A stretch of DNA of 64,000 nt from Nitrosophilus alvini (GTDB lineage: Bacteria; Campylobacterota; Campylobacteria; Campylobacterales; Nitratiruptoraceae): NCBI RefSeq assembly GCF_015100395.1, contig NZ_AP022847.1, positions 870,501-934,500 on the forward strand, in the 5' to 3' direction. Position numbers and translations under genes: made by a program. Under the pieces are notes generated by a model. It worked only from the letters and a program-made list of their open reading frames with translations, was not told the DNA's origin and did not search any database. This document shows, in pieces, positions 35,394-43,953 of this stretch. Within the stretch, counting starts at the first letter, position 1, and the number at the start of each line of letters is the position of its first letter.

Positions 35394-36140
35394 TTGGCAA
35401 GAAGAAAAAAGGAAGAGTGTAAAACCATACCGGGCTGGCTTGTAAGCTTCAGCGACTTGATGTCACTCCTTCTTACATTTTTTATTCTTCTTTATGCCAT
35501 GTCTACTGTCGATGTTACAAAAGCCATGAAATTTCTCTCTTATTTCCAGGGAGAAAATCCAAAATTCGCACCTCAGCAGATATCTGTAATACGTCCTATT
35601 GTACCTTTTACTACCGATATGGTTTTAAAGATAAAGAAAAGGATAAAAAAACTGCTACCGGTATCCGCATATCAGATAGTTGCTACTAAAGAGTATGCCC
35701 TTATAAGACTTTTTGACGATATAGTTTTCGAGCCCGATTCCGTAAAACTGACTCCAAAAGCAAAACAGGCATTGAACCAGATAGCGCAAATACTCAAAGC
35801 AATTGAGAAAGAAGAAAAAGAAAATATAGAAATAAGGGTGGAAGGTCATTGCGATATATCTGAAAAAGGAAAAAAAATCGCAGGTGTCAAGGATGCATGG
35901 GAACTCTCCTTGAAAAGAGCAACAGCAGTTATCGAATATTTCATCTCAAAAGGCGTCGATCCCTCAATGTTTTCTGTTATGGGATACGGAAACAGCAAAC
36001 CTTTGTACAAATGGAAACATCCTATGCTTCAAAGAAGAAACAACAGGGTAGAACTTTATATCCAGGTTAAGACAGACAAGCCCCCTTCTGAGGAAGAGAT
36101 GAAAGAAAAAATTCATAAAACCGAAAAATTTGAAAAGTAA
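35394..36140 (+). CDS. Second MotB paralog, OmpA-domain stator protein
   Basis: Start TTG 35394 follows AGGAG. The 248-residue protein has an N-terminus nearly the same as its upstream neighbour (PGWLVSFSDLMSLLLTFFILLYAMS, Asp21 kept), showing recent or constrained duplication. The rest has diverged: the OmpA-like domain reads VEGHCDISEKGK rather than GHTDNIP, then NNRVELYIQ. It may pair with the same MotA to make an alternative stator, or form mixed dimers with MotB. Both ideas are inference. Confidence 0.9.
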   Translation: MARRKKEECKTIPGWLVSFSDLMSLLLTFFILLYAMSTVDVTKAMKFLSYFQGENPKFAPQQISVIRPIVPFTTDMVLKIKKRIKKLLPVSAYQIVATKEYALIRLFDDIVFEPDSVKLTPKAKQALNQIAQILKAIEKEEKENIEIRVEGHCDISEKGKKIAGVKDAWELSLKRATAVIEYFISKGVDPSMFSVMGYGNSKPLYKWKHPMLQRRNNRVELYIQVKTDKPPSEEEMKEKIHKTEKFEK

Positions 36141-36151
36141 AATAGATAAAT

Positions 36152-37213
36152 TTAGCTACTGCAGCATGCAGCTTTGCTCTTTTTGAAAAAACTTTTGAAT
36201 ATCATAACAAGCAAAATTACAGTGGCTATACGACTCATAAGTCCCGCTTCTTCATTCATATGTACAAAATTTTCAATACTCATACCGCTTTGATAGAAAA
36301 ACCAGTCAAATACTATGCCAAAAACGATGCTTCCGGCTATTATAGTTCCCAGATAAACAAGAAGAGATTTTTTGCCGAGAAGTTTATATACTACACCGAT
36401 AGTGACACTGTTTGTTGCAGGGCCGGCGCTCAGAAAAACGAAAGCCGCTCCCGGACTTACTCCTGCAAGTATCAAAGACGCGGCTATGGGAAGTGAAGCT
36501 GTCGCACAGACATACATAGGAAGAGATATGATCAGTGCTACTATATAACTGAGAATGATATTTTCTTTCAAAAATTCTGACAGGTTTTCAGGTATGAAAG
36601 AGGCTATAAGAGCTCCCAAAACCAGCCCCCAGAAAAGCGGTTTTGCAATATCTGAAAAGAGTGTTTTGAAACCGTATTTGAAAGCATCGGCAAAAGAGAA
36701 TTTTTTTTGGATTTTTGTATCTTCACATCCCGAGCAGCAGCTTTGACTGGTAGGTTTTTCAACAGTAAAAACAGGTTTTTGTTCAGATTGCTGTGGATTT
36801 TCTTTTTCTATAAAAATATCAATAATACCCGCAGCCAATGCAACAATCAAAGAGGTGATCACTCTGTATATTGTAAAAAGAAATCCGAAAATTCCATAGG
36901 TTGCCAGGATAGAATCAATACCGGTAATAGGGGTAGAGATAAGAAAACTTTGAATAGCCCCTTTTGATGCTCCCTCTTTTTTCAAAGCCGATATAAAAGG
37001 AATTACACTGCAAGAACAAAGAGGCAGAGGAATCCCAAAAAGCGATGCTTTAAGGACTGAAGCCGTATCTTTTGAACCTAGATGTTTTTTTACGAAATTT
37101 TCCGGAATCAACTCATGCAAAATACCTGCTGCAAAAAGTCCTACCAGAATATATATCGACATGGCATCGGCAAGAGATATGAAATTTTCGAAAAATTTTT
37201 CTAGATATTGCAT
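36152..37213 (-). CDS. DUF318/SO_0444-type metal efflux permease
   Basis: The 353-residue protein has about eight to nine membrane helices. The first half carries GIPLPLCSCSVIPFISALKKEGAS, a Cys-Ser-Cys-Ser motif inside a helix seen in ArsP/SO_0444-type permeases, and the central loop has SCCSGCEDTKI, a likely metal-binding site. The C-terminus ends SKAACCSS. SO_0444-type members export copper or zinc. It diverges from copB across a region with a candidate response-regulator site, so it is probably part of the same metal response. Confidence 0.85.
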   Translation of the reverse strand: MQYLEKFFENFISLADAMSIYILVGLFAAGILHELIPENFVKKHLGSKDTASVLKASLFGIPLPLCSCSVIPFISALKKEGASKGAIQSFLISTPITGIDSILATYGIFGFLFTIYRVITSLIVALAAGIIDIFIEKENPQQSEQKPVFTVEKPTSQSCCSGCEDTKIQKKFSFADAFKYGFKTLFSDIAKPLFWGLVLGALIASFIPENLSEFLKENIILSYIVALIISLPMYVCATASLPIAASLILAGVSPGAAFVFLSAGPATNSVTIGVVYKLLGKKSLLVYLGTIIAGSIVFGIVFDWFFYQSGMSIENFVHMNEEAGLMSRIATVILLVMIFKSFFKKSKAACCSS

Positions 37214-37255
37214 AACAAGTCACCTTTTTTAAATTATACAGAAAATTTCAAACCT

Positions 37256-37282
37256 TATCTCTACACGTTATATACACATTAC
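37256..37282 (+). promoter_or_regulatory. Candidate response-regulator binding site before copB
   Basis: Two direct repeats, TACACGTTA (37262-37270) and TACACATTA (37273-37281), are 11 bases apart, the spacing typical of OmpR-family sites. Nearly the same arrangement occurs at 41198-41222 before the fixH-like gene. The region is shared by the divergent permease and copB. Confidence 0.65.
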
Positions 37283-37338
37283 ACTGTTAATATGAAATAT
37301 GAAAAAGAAAGAAGATAACATCTTTCAAGGAGGAGAGT

Positions 37339-39393
37339 ATGAAAAGGGAAAAAAATCATGAGCATATCCATAAACATAACCACAAAGATATGCATAAAGA
37401 ACACAAACATGAAGAGCATAAAGGAGATACAGGACACGATTCACACGACCATACTTCCCATATAGAGATGTTCAAAAAAAGATTTTGGATCTCTTTGATA
37501 TTAACTATCCCTGTACTTCTCTCCTCAGAGATGATACAAAAACTGCTAGGGTTTGAATTTGTCTATCCTTTTCAAAAAGAGACGATTATATTTTTTTCAT
37601 CGATTATATATTTTTACGGAGGCTGGCCTTTTTTGGCAGGTGCTGTTGCAGAGATAAAGAAAAAAGAGCCGGGAATGATGCTGCTTATAGCTATGGCAAC
37701 AAGTGTTGCATATTTTTACTCCTTTATATCTTCTGTTTTTCTTGGAGGCAAAGATTTTTTTTGGGAACTCTCCACTCTTGTAGATATCATGCTTTTGGGG
37801 CACTGGATAGAGGCGAAAAGTATAATAGGCGCATCCAGAGCGCTTGAAGCACTTGCAAAGATTATGCCGATGAGCGCTCATAAAATAGAAAAAGATGAAA
37901 AAATTGTGGAAATTGATATCAAAGATCTCAGACCGGGAGACCTTGTTCTGGTAAAACCGGGAGAAAAAATTCCAAGTGACGGCATTATCGTAAAAGGCTC
38001 AAGTACTTTCGACGAATCGATGCTGACCGGTGAATCAAAGCCGGTTTTCAAAAAAGAAGGGGACAAAGTGGTTGGCGGTGCGGTCAATCAGGAGGGAGCC
38101 ATTGTCGTCAGGATCGAAAAGACAGGGAAAGATACATATCTTTCGCAGGTGATAGAGCTTGTTAAAGAGGCTCAAAAAAGCCGGTCCAGAACACAGGATT
38201 TCGCAAACAGAGCAGCAGGTCTGCTCTTTTATGCTGCAACTGCCGCCGCGGCTATAACTTTTGTGGTATGGATTTCCATCGATTCCGTTGCGGTTGCAGT
38301 TGAAAGGGCAGTAACGGTACTTGTTATAGCTTGCCCTCACGCACTCGGTCTTGCCGTTCCGCTGGTCGTTGCTTTTTCCACATCGATTTCTGCCAAAAAA
38401 GGGATTCTGATAAGAGATAAAGAGGCATTTGAAAAAGCAAAAGATCTTGATTTTGTCGTATTTGACAAAACAGGAACATTGACTGAAGGAAAATTAAAAG
38501 TGGAAAAAGCGATATCTTTTATAGAGGAAGAAAAACTTTTCTCATATGCCAAAGCCCTAGAAAGAAACTCCGAACACTCTATCGCAAAAGCGATAACAAA
38601 ATATTGTGCAGAAAAGGGTGCAAAAAAATACGAAGCCGAACAGTTTGAGGCGATTCCCGGAAAAGGAGCAAAAGCACGCATAAATGGCGAAGATATCGTT
38701 GCTGCCAGTCCTTCATATCTGAAAGAACTTGGTATCGAAATCAAAGACTTGGAGACTTTAGAGGAGATGAAAGCCGGCAAAACTGTTATATTTTTTGTTA
38801 TAAACGATAGGCTTGCAGGTGCTTTTATATTGAGCGACAATGTAAGAGAGGAGGCTAAAACAGCTATTGAAAAACTCAAAGCCCTGGGAATAAAAACAGT
38901 CATGATAACCGGAGACAGCAAAGAAGCGGCGGAATATGTGGCAAATATACTAAAAATTGACAAAGTATATGCACAGGTCCTTCCCCATGAAAAAGCGAAA
39001 ATTGTAAATTCATTGAAAAAAGAGGGTTATAAAATAGCAATGGTGGGTGACGGTATAAATGACGCCCCCGCTTTGGCTGCGGCTGATGTAGGTATGGCCA
39101 TAGGAGCAGGAACTGACGTAGCGATAGAGAGTGCAGATATCATACTTGTAAAAAGCAATCCTCTGGATGTTTACAACGCCATAACGCTTTCGAAAATAAC
39201 ATACAGGAAAATGGTTCAAAACCTATGGTGGGCAGCGGGATACAACATAGTGGCCATTCCGCTTGCAGCCGGTATACTAATGCCATGGGGTATTGTTATC
39301 ACTCCCGCTTTCGGAGCGATATTGATGTCACTTAGTACTATAATTGTGGCAATCAACACTCAGACATTAAAATCAGCGGCAAAACTGGTATAA
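37339..39393 (+). CDS. copB: Copper-translocating P1B-type ATPase, CopB class
   Basis: The 684-residue pump begins with a His-rich metal-binding stretch (residues 4-42, about fourteen His) instead of CxxC domains. The membrane motif is CPH (C332-P333-H334, [12 protein letters not shown]), marking the P1B-3/CopB class, which usually exports Cu(II)/Cu(I) or Ag. The phosphorylation site is DKTGT (Asp376), with TGES, TGDS and [10 protein letters not shown] also present. AAGGAGG precedes the ATG. It is followed within 9 bases by a response regulator and kinase, with which it is probably co-transcribed. Confidence 0.95.
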   Translation: MKREKNHEHIHKHNHKDMHKEHKHEEHKGDTGHDSHDHTSHIEMFKKRFWISLILTIPVLLSSEMIQKLLGFEFVYPFQKETIIFFSSIIYFYGGWPFLAGAVAEIKKKEPGMMLLIAMATSVAYFYSFISSVFLGGKDFFWELSTLVDIMLLGHWIEAKSIIGASRALEALAKIMPMSAHKIEKDEKIVEIDIKDLRPGDLVLVKPGEKIPSDGIIVKGSSTFDESMLTGESKPVFKKEGDKVVGGAVNQEGAIVVRIEKTGKDTYLSQVIELVKEAQKSRSRTQDFANRAAGLLFYAATAAAAITFVVWISIDSVAVAVERAVTVLVIACPHALGLAVPLVVAFSTSISAKKGILIRDKEAFEKAKDLDFVVFDKTGTLTEGKLKVEKAISFIEEEKLFSYAKALERNSEHSIAKAITKYCAEKGAKKYEAEQFEAIPGKGAKARINGEDIVAASPSYLKELGIEIKDLETLEEMKAGKTVIFFVINDRLAGAFILSDNVREEAKTAIEKLKALGIKTVMITGDSKEAAEYVANILKIDKVYAQVLPHEKAKIVNSLKKEGYKIAMVGDGINDAPALAAADVGMAIGAGTDVAIESADIILVKSNPLDVYNAITLSKITYRKMVQNLWWAAGYNIVAIPLAAGILMPWGIVITPAFGAILMSLSTIIVAINTQTLKSAAKLV

Positions 39394-39402
39394 TATTTTA
39401 CT

Positions 39403-40059
39403 ATGAAAGTATTGATAGCAGAAGATGATGTGATACTTGCCGATATCCTTGAAGAACATCTAAAAAAAAGAGGTTTTTTTGTCAAAGTCTGTTATGACGG
39501 AGATACAGCAGTGGATGCCGCTTCAAAAGAGGCATTCGACCTTTTTTTGCTGGATGTGAATATGCCCGGTTGCAGCGGTTTTGAATTTCTAAAAACTTTC
39601 AGGCAGATAAAAAATCGCACACCGGCAATTTTTATAACATCTTTACAAAGCAGCAAAGAACTGAAATATGCTTTTGAAATAGGAGCAAACGACTATATAA
39701 AAAAACCCTTCGAACTTGAAGAGCTTGACGCAAGAATCTCTTACCATCTGGGTACAAATCAAAAAAACGAAGAGATAAAAATCGGCGAAGAGACATATTT
39801 TTATCCTGAAACAAATAGTATTATCAAAAAGAAAAGCTCCTATCACCTCTCTCCGAAAGAGGCGCAGATACTCTCATATTTTGCGAAAAACCGCGGCAAA
39901 ACCATCTCTTATGAAGAGTTGGCATACAATATATGGGGTTACGATGAAGCTCCCAGCGAAGCAACGATAAGAGTCTATATAAAAAATCTGAGAAAGATAT
40001 TGGGACCAGAGAGAATAAAAACGATAAAAAAAGCAGGATATCTGTTTGAATGCATATGA
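39403..40059 (+). CDS. OmpR/PhoB-family response regulator of the metal island
   Basis: The 218-residue protein has a receiver domain with D8/D9, phospho-acceptor Asp51 (LLLDVNMPGCSG) and KKPF, then a winged-helix DNA-binding domain (about 130-218) with SYEELAYNIWGYDEAPSEATIRVYIKNLRKIL. It overlaps the histidine kinase gene by 14 bases. Position between copB and the cus-like pump suggests a CopR/CusR role, sensing copper or silver. The duplicated direct repeats at 37256 and 41198 are its likely targets. Confidence 0.93.
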   Translation: MKVLIAEDDVILADILEEHLKKRGFFVKVCYDGDTAVDAASKEAFDLFLLDVNMPGCSGFEFLKTFRQIKNRTPAIFITSLQSSKELKYAFEIGANDYIKKPFELEELDARISYHLGTNQKNEEIKIGEETYFYPETNSIIKKKSSYHLSPKEAQILSYFAKNRGKTISYEELAYNIWGYDEAPSEATIRVYIKNLRKILGPERIKTIKKAGYLFECI

Positions 40060-41197
40060 AAAAAAGTCTCTTCTGAATTTTCTTATCATATATGTAGGCT
40101 CCACCATATTGCTTTTGGGCCTTGTGGCATGGTTTTTTTACAAATACGAAGAGCAGACGCTCAAATCTTTGAAAGAGGCTCATATGAGAAGTTTTGCCTC
40201 TATGGCTGCATCTGCGGTGATCAGAGCACAGATGCAAAACGAACATCTGAAACTTCCCGAAAACAAAAACTTCAAACTTCTTCTGCTAGACAGTGAAAAA
40301 AAGGACATATTAAACGGCAAAAAATATGATGAAATTGATGTTACAAAAAATTTATACACAAAAAACGGCAGATATATCTATATAGACAAAAGCGCATATG
40401 GACATCTCGGAGTAAAATATATTGCGGTTTTGGAGAAAAAAAACGACAGCAGGATTGAAAAACTGCAAAAAAATATTCTTCTGATTTTTCTAGGTGTCTT
40501 TCTGTTTATATCTGTTATAGCATATTTTTTGGGCAGAATGTTTCTAAAACCTGTCAAGGAGAAAGTTGAATCCATAGAGAAGTTTGCCAAAGAGAGTGCA
40601 CATGAGCTCAACACTCCGGTAACAGCGCTGCTTATGAGTGCAAAACAACTTGAAAACAGCGATATTGATCAAAAAATTCTAAAAAGAATAAGAGCCAGTA
40701 CAAAACGTATAAAACAGCTTTATGATGGTCTTTCATACCTATTTCTTTCGGAGCATGAACCCGCTGAAAAAAAAGAGATAAATCTCAAAGATACCGTTAC
40801 AGACTCTATCGGTTTCATAAAAGATATAGCCGATACCAAAAGAGTGACAATAATCTCGGACCTTGAAAACTGCAGGGTTTTTATGGATGAGAAATCGGCT
40901 TTCGGCCTGGTGGGCAATATCATATCAAATGCTGTCAAATATACTCCTCCGGGGAAAAAAATAGAAATTATTCTGAAAAAATGCCGACTGGTCGTAAAAG
41001 ATGAGGGCAGAGGAATACCTGAGTCAAAAATCAACGATATCTTCAAAAGATATGTGCGTATAGACAAATCCCAGGGAGGATTTGGTATAGGTCTTAGTAT
41101 AGTCAAAGAGATATGCGAAAAATATGATATAAAAATCGATGTTCACTCCACTTCTGAAGGAACCTCTTTTATACTGACTTTCCCTGAAAATATCTGA
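40046..41197 (+). CDS. Sensor histidine kinase of the metal island
   Basis: The 383-residue kinase has two membrane helices (about 10-32 and 143-163) enclosing a periplasmic sensor of about 110 residues. HisKA has H186 in AKESAHELNTPVTALL, and HATPase_c shows NIISNAVKYT, DEGRGIPES and GFGIGLSIVKEI. It overlaps the regulator gene, so the two are a pair. The periplasmic domain has a few His but no Met cluster, so the sensed metal cannot be read directly; copper is inferred from the neighbours. Confidence 0.92.
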   Translation: MNAYEKKSLLNFLIIYVGSTILLLGLVAWFFYKYEEQTLKSLKEAHMRSFASMAASAVIRAQMQNEHLKLPENKNFKLLLLDSEKKDILNGKKYDEIDVTKNLYTKNGRYIYIDKSAYGHLGVKYIAVLEKKNDSRIEKLQKNILLIFLGVFLFISVIAYFLGRMFLKPVKEKVESIEKFAKESAHELNTPVTALLMSAKQLENSDIDQKILKRIRASTKRIKQLYDGLSYLFLSEHEPAEKKEINLKDTVTDSIGFIKDIADTKRVTIISDLENCRVFMDEKSAFGLVGNIISNAVKYTPPGKKIEIILKKCRLVVKDEGRGIPESKINDIFKRYVRIDKSQGGFGIGLSIVKEICEKYDIKIDVHSTSEGTSFILTFPENI

Positions 41198-41222
41198 TCT
41201 CTACACATTATCTACATATTAC
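41198..41222 (+). promoter_or_regulatory. Second candidate response-regulator binding site
   Basis: Direct repeats TACACATTA (41202-41210) and TACATATTA (41213-41221), 11 bases apart, lie just past the kinase stop and about 40 bases before the fixH-like gene. The flanking TCTC is shared with the site at 37256. A T-rich/AT box (TAAAATACT) follows as a possible -10. Confidence 0.65.
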
Positions 41223-41260
41223 TTCTTTAAAATACTCCTATAACAATAAAGGAGGAAAAA

Positions 41261-41647
41261 ATGAGAAAAACAGTTATAGTTCTGTTCGCTATGCTTTTGG
41301 CAGGTACAGCTCTTTTTGCGGCGGGTTTCGAAAAGCATGGACGTGCAGGAAAAGTTGATGTTACTTTGGTATCGGATAAACCTCTTACAAAAGGCACGAA
41401 TGCAGTGACAGTCGTATTGAAAGAGAAAAATAAGCCTGTAAACGGCGCAAAAGTAGTTATAAAAGTATTTATGCCAGAGATGCCGGGAATGCCTTATATG
41501 GAAGATAAGAAAAAGGCAAAATTTCTGAGCGAAGGAAAATACAGCGCAAATATCAATTTTGCTATGAGAGGCACCTGGCAGGTAAGAATCTACATAATAA
41601 CCAAAGATGGCAAAAAATACCTATACAAAGGAAGCGTAAATATATAG
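41261..41647 (+). CDS. FixH/YtkA-like exported protein with Met-rich loop
   Basis: The 128-residue protein has a cleavable signal peptide (MRKTVIVLFAMLLAGTALFA) and an immunoglobulin-like beta domain of the FixH/YtkA type. A loop reads MPEMPGMPYM, a Met-rich pattern typical of Cu(I)/Ag(I) binding. The position ahead of a TolC-CusB-CusA set suggests a periplasmic copper carrier or chaperone for the pump. AAAGGAGG precedes the ATG. Confidence 0.82.
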   Translation: MRKTVIVLFAMLLAGTALFAAGFEKHGRAGKVDVTLVSDKPLTKGTNAVTVVLKEKNKPVNGAKVVIKVFMPEMPGMPYMEDKKKAKFLSEGKYSANINFAMRGTWQVRIYIITKDGKKYLYKGSVNI

Positions 41648-41652
41648 TTCAA

Positions 41653-41669
41653 CCGGGCTTTGTGCCCGG
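41653..41669 (+). terminator. GC-rich hairpin between the fixH-like and tolC-like genes
   Basis: CCGGGC and GCCCGG form a perfect 6-bp stem with a TTTGT loop just after the fixH-like stop. A second possible stem (TCTGCT/AGCAGA, 41686-41710) follows. No T tract follows the first stem, so it may be an attenuator or mRNA processing site that lowers pump expression relative to the periplasmic protein. Confidence 0.4.
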
Positions 41670-41743
41670 AACCCAGGCTTTTGGGCTCTGCTGAAATCTA
41701 TTTGAGCAGATTCGAAAAGCTTTTAACAAGAGGAGAATAACAG

Positions 41744-42937
41744 ATGAGAACCTTTTTTTTACTTTTATGCGCTCTTTCATTGTATGGTTCCTCTTTTAGC
41801 GAAATAAAAGAGATGATAAGAAACAATCCCGAACTTCGCTCCCTGAAAAATCTGGCCGAAGCAAAAAATGAAGAAGCCGTACTATCAGGCAAATTGGAAA
41901 ACCCCTCTTTGAAAATTTTTGCAAACGATATAAATCTTCAGCAACCTTTTTCAAGAGATATTGAAGCAATGCAATCGCAGGGTATTATATTGACCCAAAA
42001 AATTCCTACGGCCGGAAAGCTGGATTATCTTAAAAATGCGGATATTTCGCTAAAAGAGGCAAAAGAGTATGAGTATGAACTTCTTTTAAAAAGACTCTTT
42101 CTCGAGGCCGACATAGTAACTTTTAAAATCTCTGCAATAGAGAAAAAACTGCTTCTACTTAAAGAGTATAACAGGCTTATAGACTACACAAGCAGACTTT
42201 TGGAACAGTATTCACAGAGCCTCGGTACCCCTCATACCGCAATCATAAAAGCAGAAATCCTCAAATCAAATATTGATACCCAAACCATAAAACTGCAAAA
42301 TCTTAAAAAAAGATATCTTGAAAAACTCTCTTCCATTACGGCATCGAAAATCAGCAGCATAGAAAGAGAGATGAAGATATACGAAATAAAAAACCGGGAC
42401 TTTTATGAAAAAAAGCTCCTGTCTCATCCGGGTCTCAAAATTATAAAAAAACTGATGCAAGCAAAAAAAGAACGAATAAATTACTATAAAGCACAAAAAA
42501 CACCCGACATAGGAGTCAGTGCAGGATACTTCAACAGAGAAAATCGAGATGACTACATAAGCGTGTCTCTTTCTTTCAAGCTGCCAATATACGGAAGAGA
42601 GGACCTGAAAACTTCCATAAGTATGAAGGAGCTCTCATCACTGGAAAAAATCTATGAAAACGAGAAGCTAAAACTAAGATTTGGTCTAAGAAGTGCTTTT
42701 ATAAAAGCGGAGGATTCTTTGAAAAGGTACAAGATTGTCGATGAAATCATTCAAAGAGATCTATCGCACCAGATGGATATTGTTATACAAAATCTTGCAG
42801 CAAATACCGCAATGGCGGAAAATGCCGTAGAAGTTATCGAAAAAACGTTGAAATTCGAACTTGAAAAAGTAGATATTCTTTATGAGTTCAACAGTGCAAT
42901 GTCTGAAATATCATACTATTCGGGAGATGAATTATGA
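41744..42937 (+). CDS. TolC/CusC-like outer-membrane efflux protein
   Basis: The 397-residue protein has a signal peptide (MRTFFLLLCALSLYGSSFS) and two coiled-coil OEP repeats. The N-terminal half contains ENPSLKIFANDINLQQPF and ILTQKIPTAGKLDYLKNA, as in CusC/CzcC-type channels. It forms the outer-membrane duct of the tripartite pump. AGAGGAG precedes the ATG, and its end overlaps the adaptor gene by 4 bases. Confidence 0.88.
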   Translation: MRTFFLLLCALSLYGSSFSEIKEMIRNNPELRSLKNLAEAKNEEAVLSGKLENPSLKIFANDINLQQPFSRDIEAMQSQGIILTQKIPTAGKLDYLKNADISLKEAKEYEYELLLKRLFLEADIVTFKISAIEKKLLLLKEYNRLIDYTSRLLEQYSQSLGTPHTAIIKAEILKSNIDTQTIKLQNLKKRYLEKLSSITASKISSIEREMKIYEIKNRDFYEKKLLSHPGLKIIKKLMQAKKERINYYKAQKTPDIGVSAGYFNRENRDDYISVSLSFKLPIYGREDLKTSISMKELSSLEKIYENEKLKLRFGLRSAFIKAEDSLKRYKIVDEIIQRDLSHQMDIVIQNLAANTAMAENAVEVIEKTLKFELEKVDILYEFNSAMSEISYYSGDEL

Positions 42938-43953
42938 GACTTTTGATTTTGCCGATTTTTCTTATCATTTATCTAAACGCAGAAATACTGCAGGTTGATC
43001 AGCTTTTCAATATCAAAACGGTTAAAGTTAAAAAAGCCGATCTTACAAAAGAGTCGGTCTATTACGGTTTTTTGAAGGTTGATGAGAGCAGATTTTATGA
43101 TTTCACCCTTAAGTTTGAAGGATTCGTAGAGAAAATCCATGCTGACAAAACTTTTAAGTTTGTCAAAAAAGGAGAACCTCTCTTTGAAATATACAGCCCC
43201 TCTGTATACGCTGCCATTGGTGAACTGATAAAAACAAAACTTTTTTATGACAAATCAAAAAGCCAAAATGCAAAATATATGCTTGAGAGCTCAAAAAGAA
43301 AGCTTGAACTTTTGGGATTTTCAGAAAAAGAGATCGAAAAGTTTGCAAAATCAAAACATCCTCCCAAATCTGTCGTTATAAGATCGCCGTATGAGGGATT
43401 TATATTTGAAAAAAACATCAACAAAGGATCTTTTGCAAAAAAAGGTGCAGCTTTGTATAAGATTGCCGATCTTGGCAGCATATGGATGGAAGCTTTGATA
43501 TATCAAAGCGATATATCTATGATAAAAAAAGCAAAAGAGGCAATTCTCGAGATAGACGGTATAGAAAAAATCTACAAAGGAAAGATAGAAGAGATCTATC
43601 CTTTCGCAGACAAAAAAAACAGATCGGCCAGACTCAGAATCTCTGTAAAAAACACTCATCACTTACTTTTTCCGGGTCTCTACGCAAAAGCGAAAATAAA
43701 GTTTTCGAAAAAAAGCATACTTGTACTTCCCAAAAGTGCGGTTATAACAAAAGGAAAGAAGCATATAGTTTTTGTAAAAGGTGAGTTTGAAGGCGAATAT
43801 GAGCCAAAAATTATTACAGCAAAACCATTTTCCACATCTTTGTATGAGATATTGTCAGGTTTGAAAGAGGGAGAGGAAGTTGCGGACAATGCACTCTTTT
43901 TGCTTGATGCTGATGCTCAGATAAACGGACTCTACGGAGCGGAAAATGATTGA
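42934..43953 (+). CDS. RND periplasmic adaptor, CusB-like
   Basis: The 339-residue membrane-fusion protein starts with a signal (MRLLILPIFLIIYLNAEI). The lipoyl/barrel-sandwich halves are around residues 45-75 (FEGFVEKIHADKTFKFVKKGEPLFEIYSP) and 140-175 (VIRSPYEGFIFEKNINKGSFAKKGAALYKIADL), with beta-barrel and membrane-proximal domains after. It overlaps both neighbours (ATGA type before, 8 bases after). No N-terminal Met-rich metal site like that of E. coli CusB is evident. Confidence 0.88.
   Translation: MRLLILPIFLIIYLNAEILQVDQLFNIKTVKVKKADLTKESVYYGFLKVDESRFYDFTLKFEGFVEKIHADKTFKFVKKGEPLFEIYSPSVYAAIGELIKTKLFYDKSKSQNAKYMLESSKRKLELLGFSEKEIEKFAKSKHPPKSVVIRSPYEGFIFEKNINKGSFAKKGAALYKIADLGSIWMEALIYQSDISMIKKAKEAILEIDGIEKIYKGKIEEIYPFADKKNRSARLRISVKNTHHLLFPGLYAKAKIKFSKKSILVLPKSAVITKGKKHIVFVKGEFEGEYEPKIITAKPFSTSLYEILSGLKEGEEVADNALFLLDADAQINGLYGAEND

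Noticed and set aside
38337-38963. 208-residue open frame on the minus strand inside copB
   Set aside because: Antisense shadow of the P-type ATPase; the sense strand carries DKTGT and the other P-type signatures.
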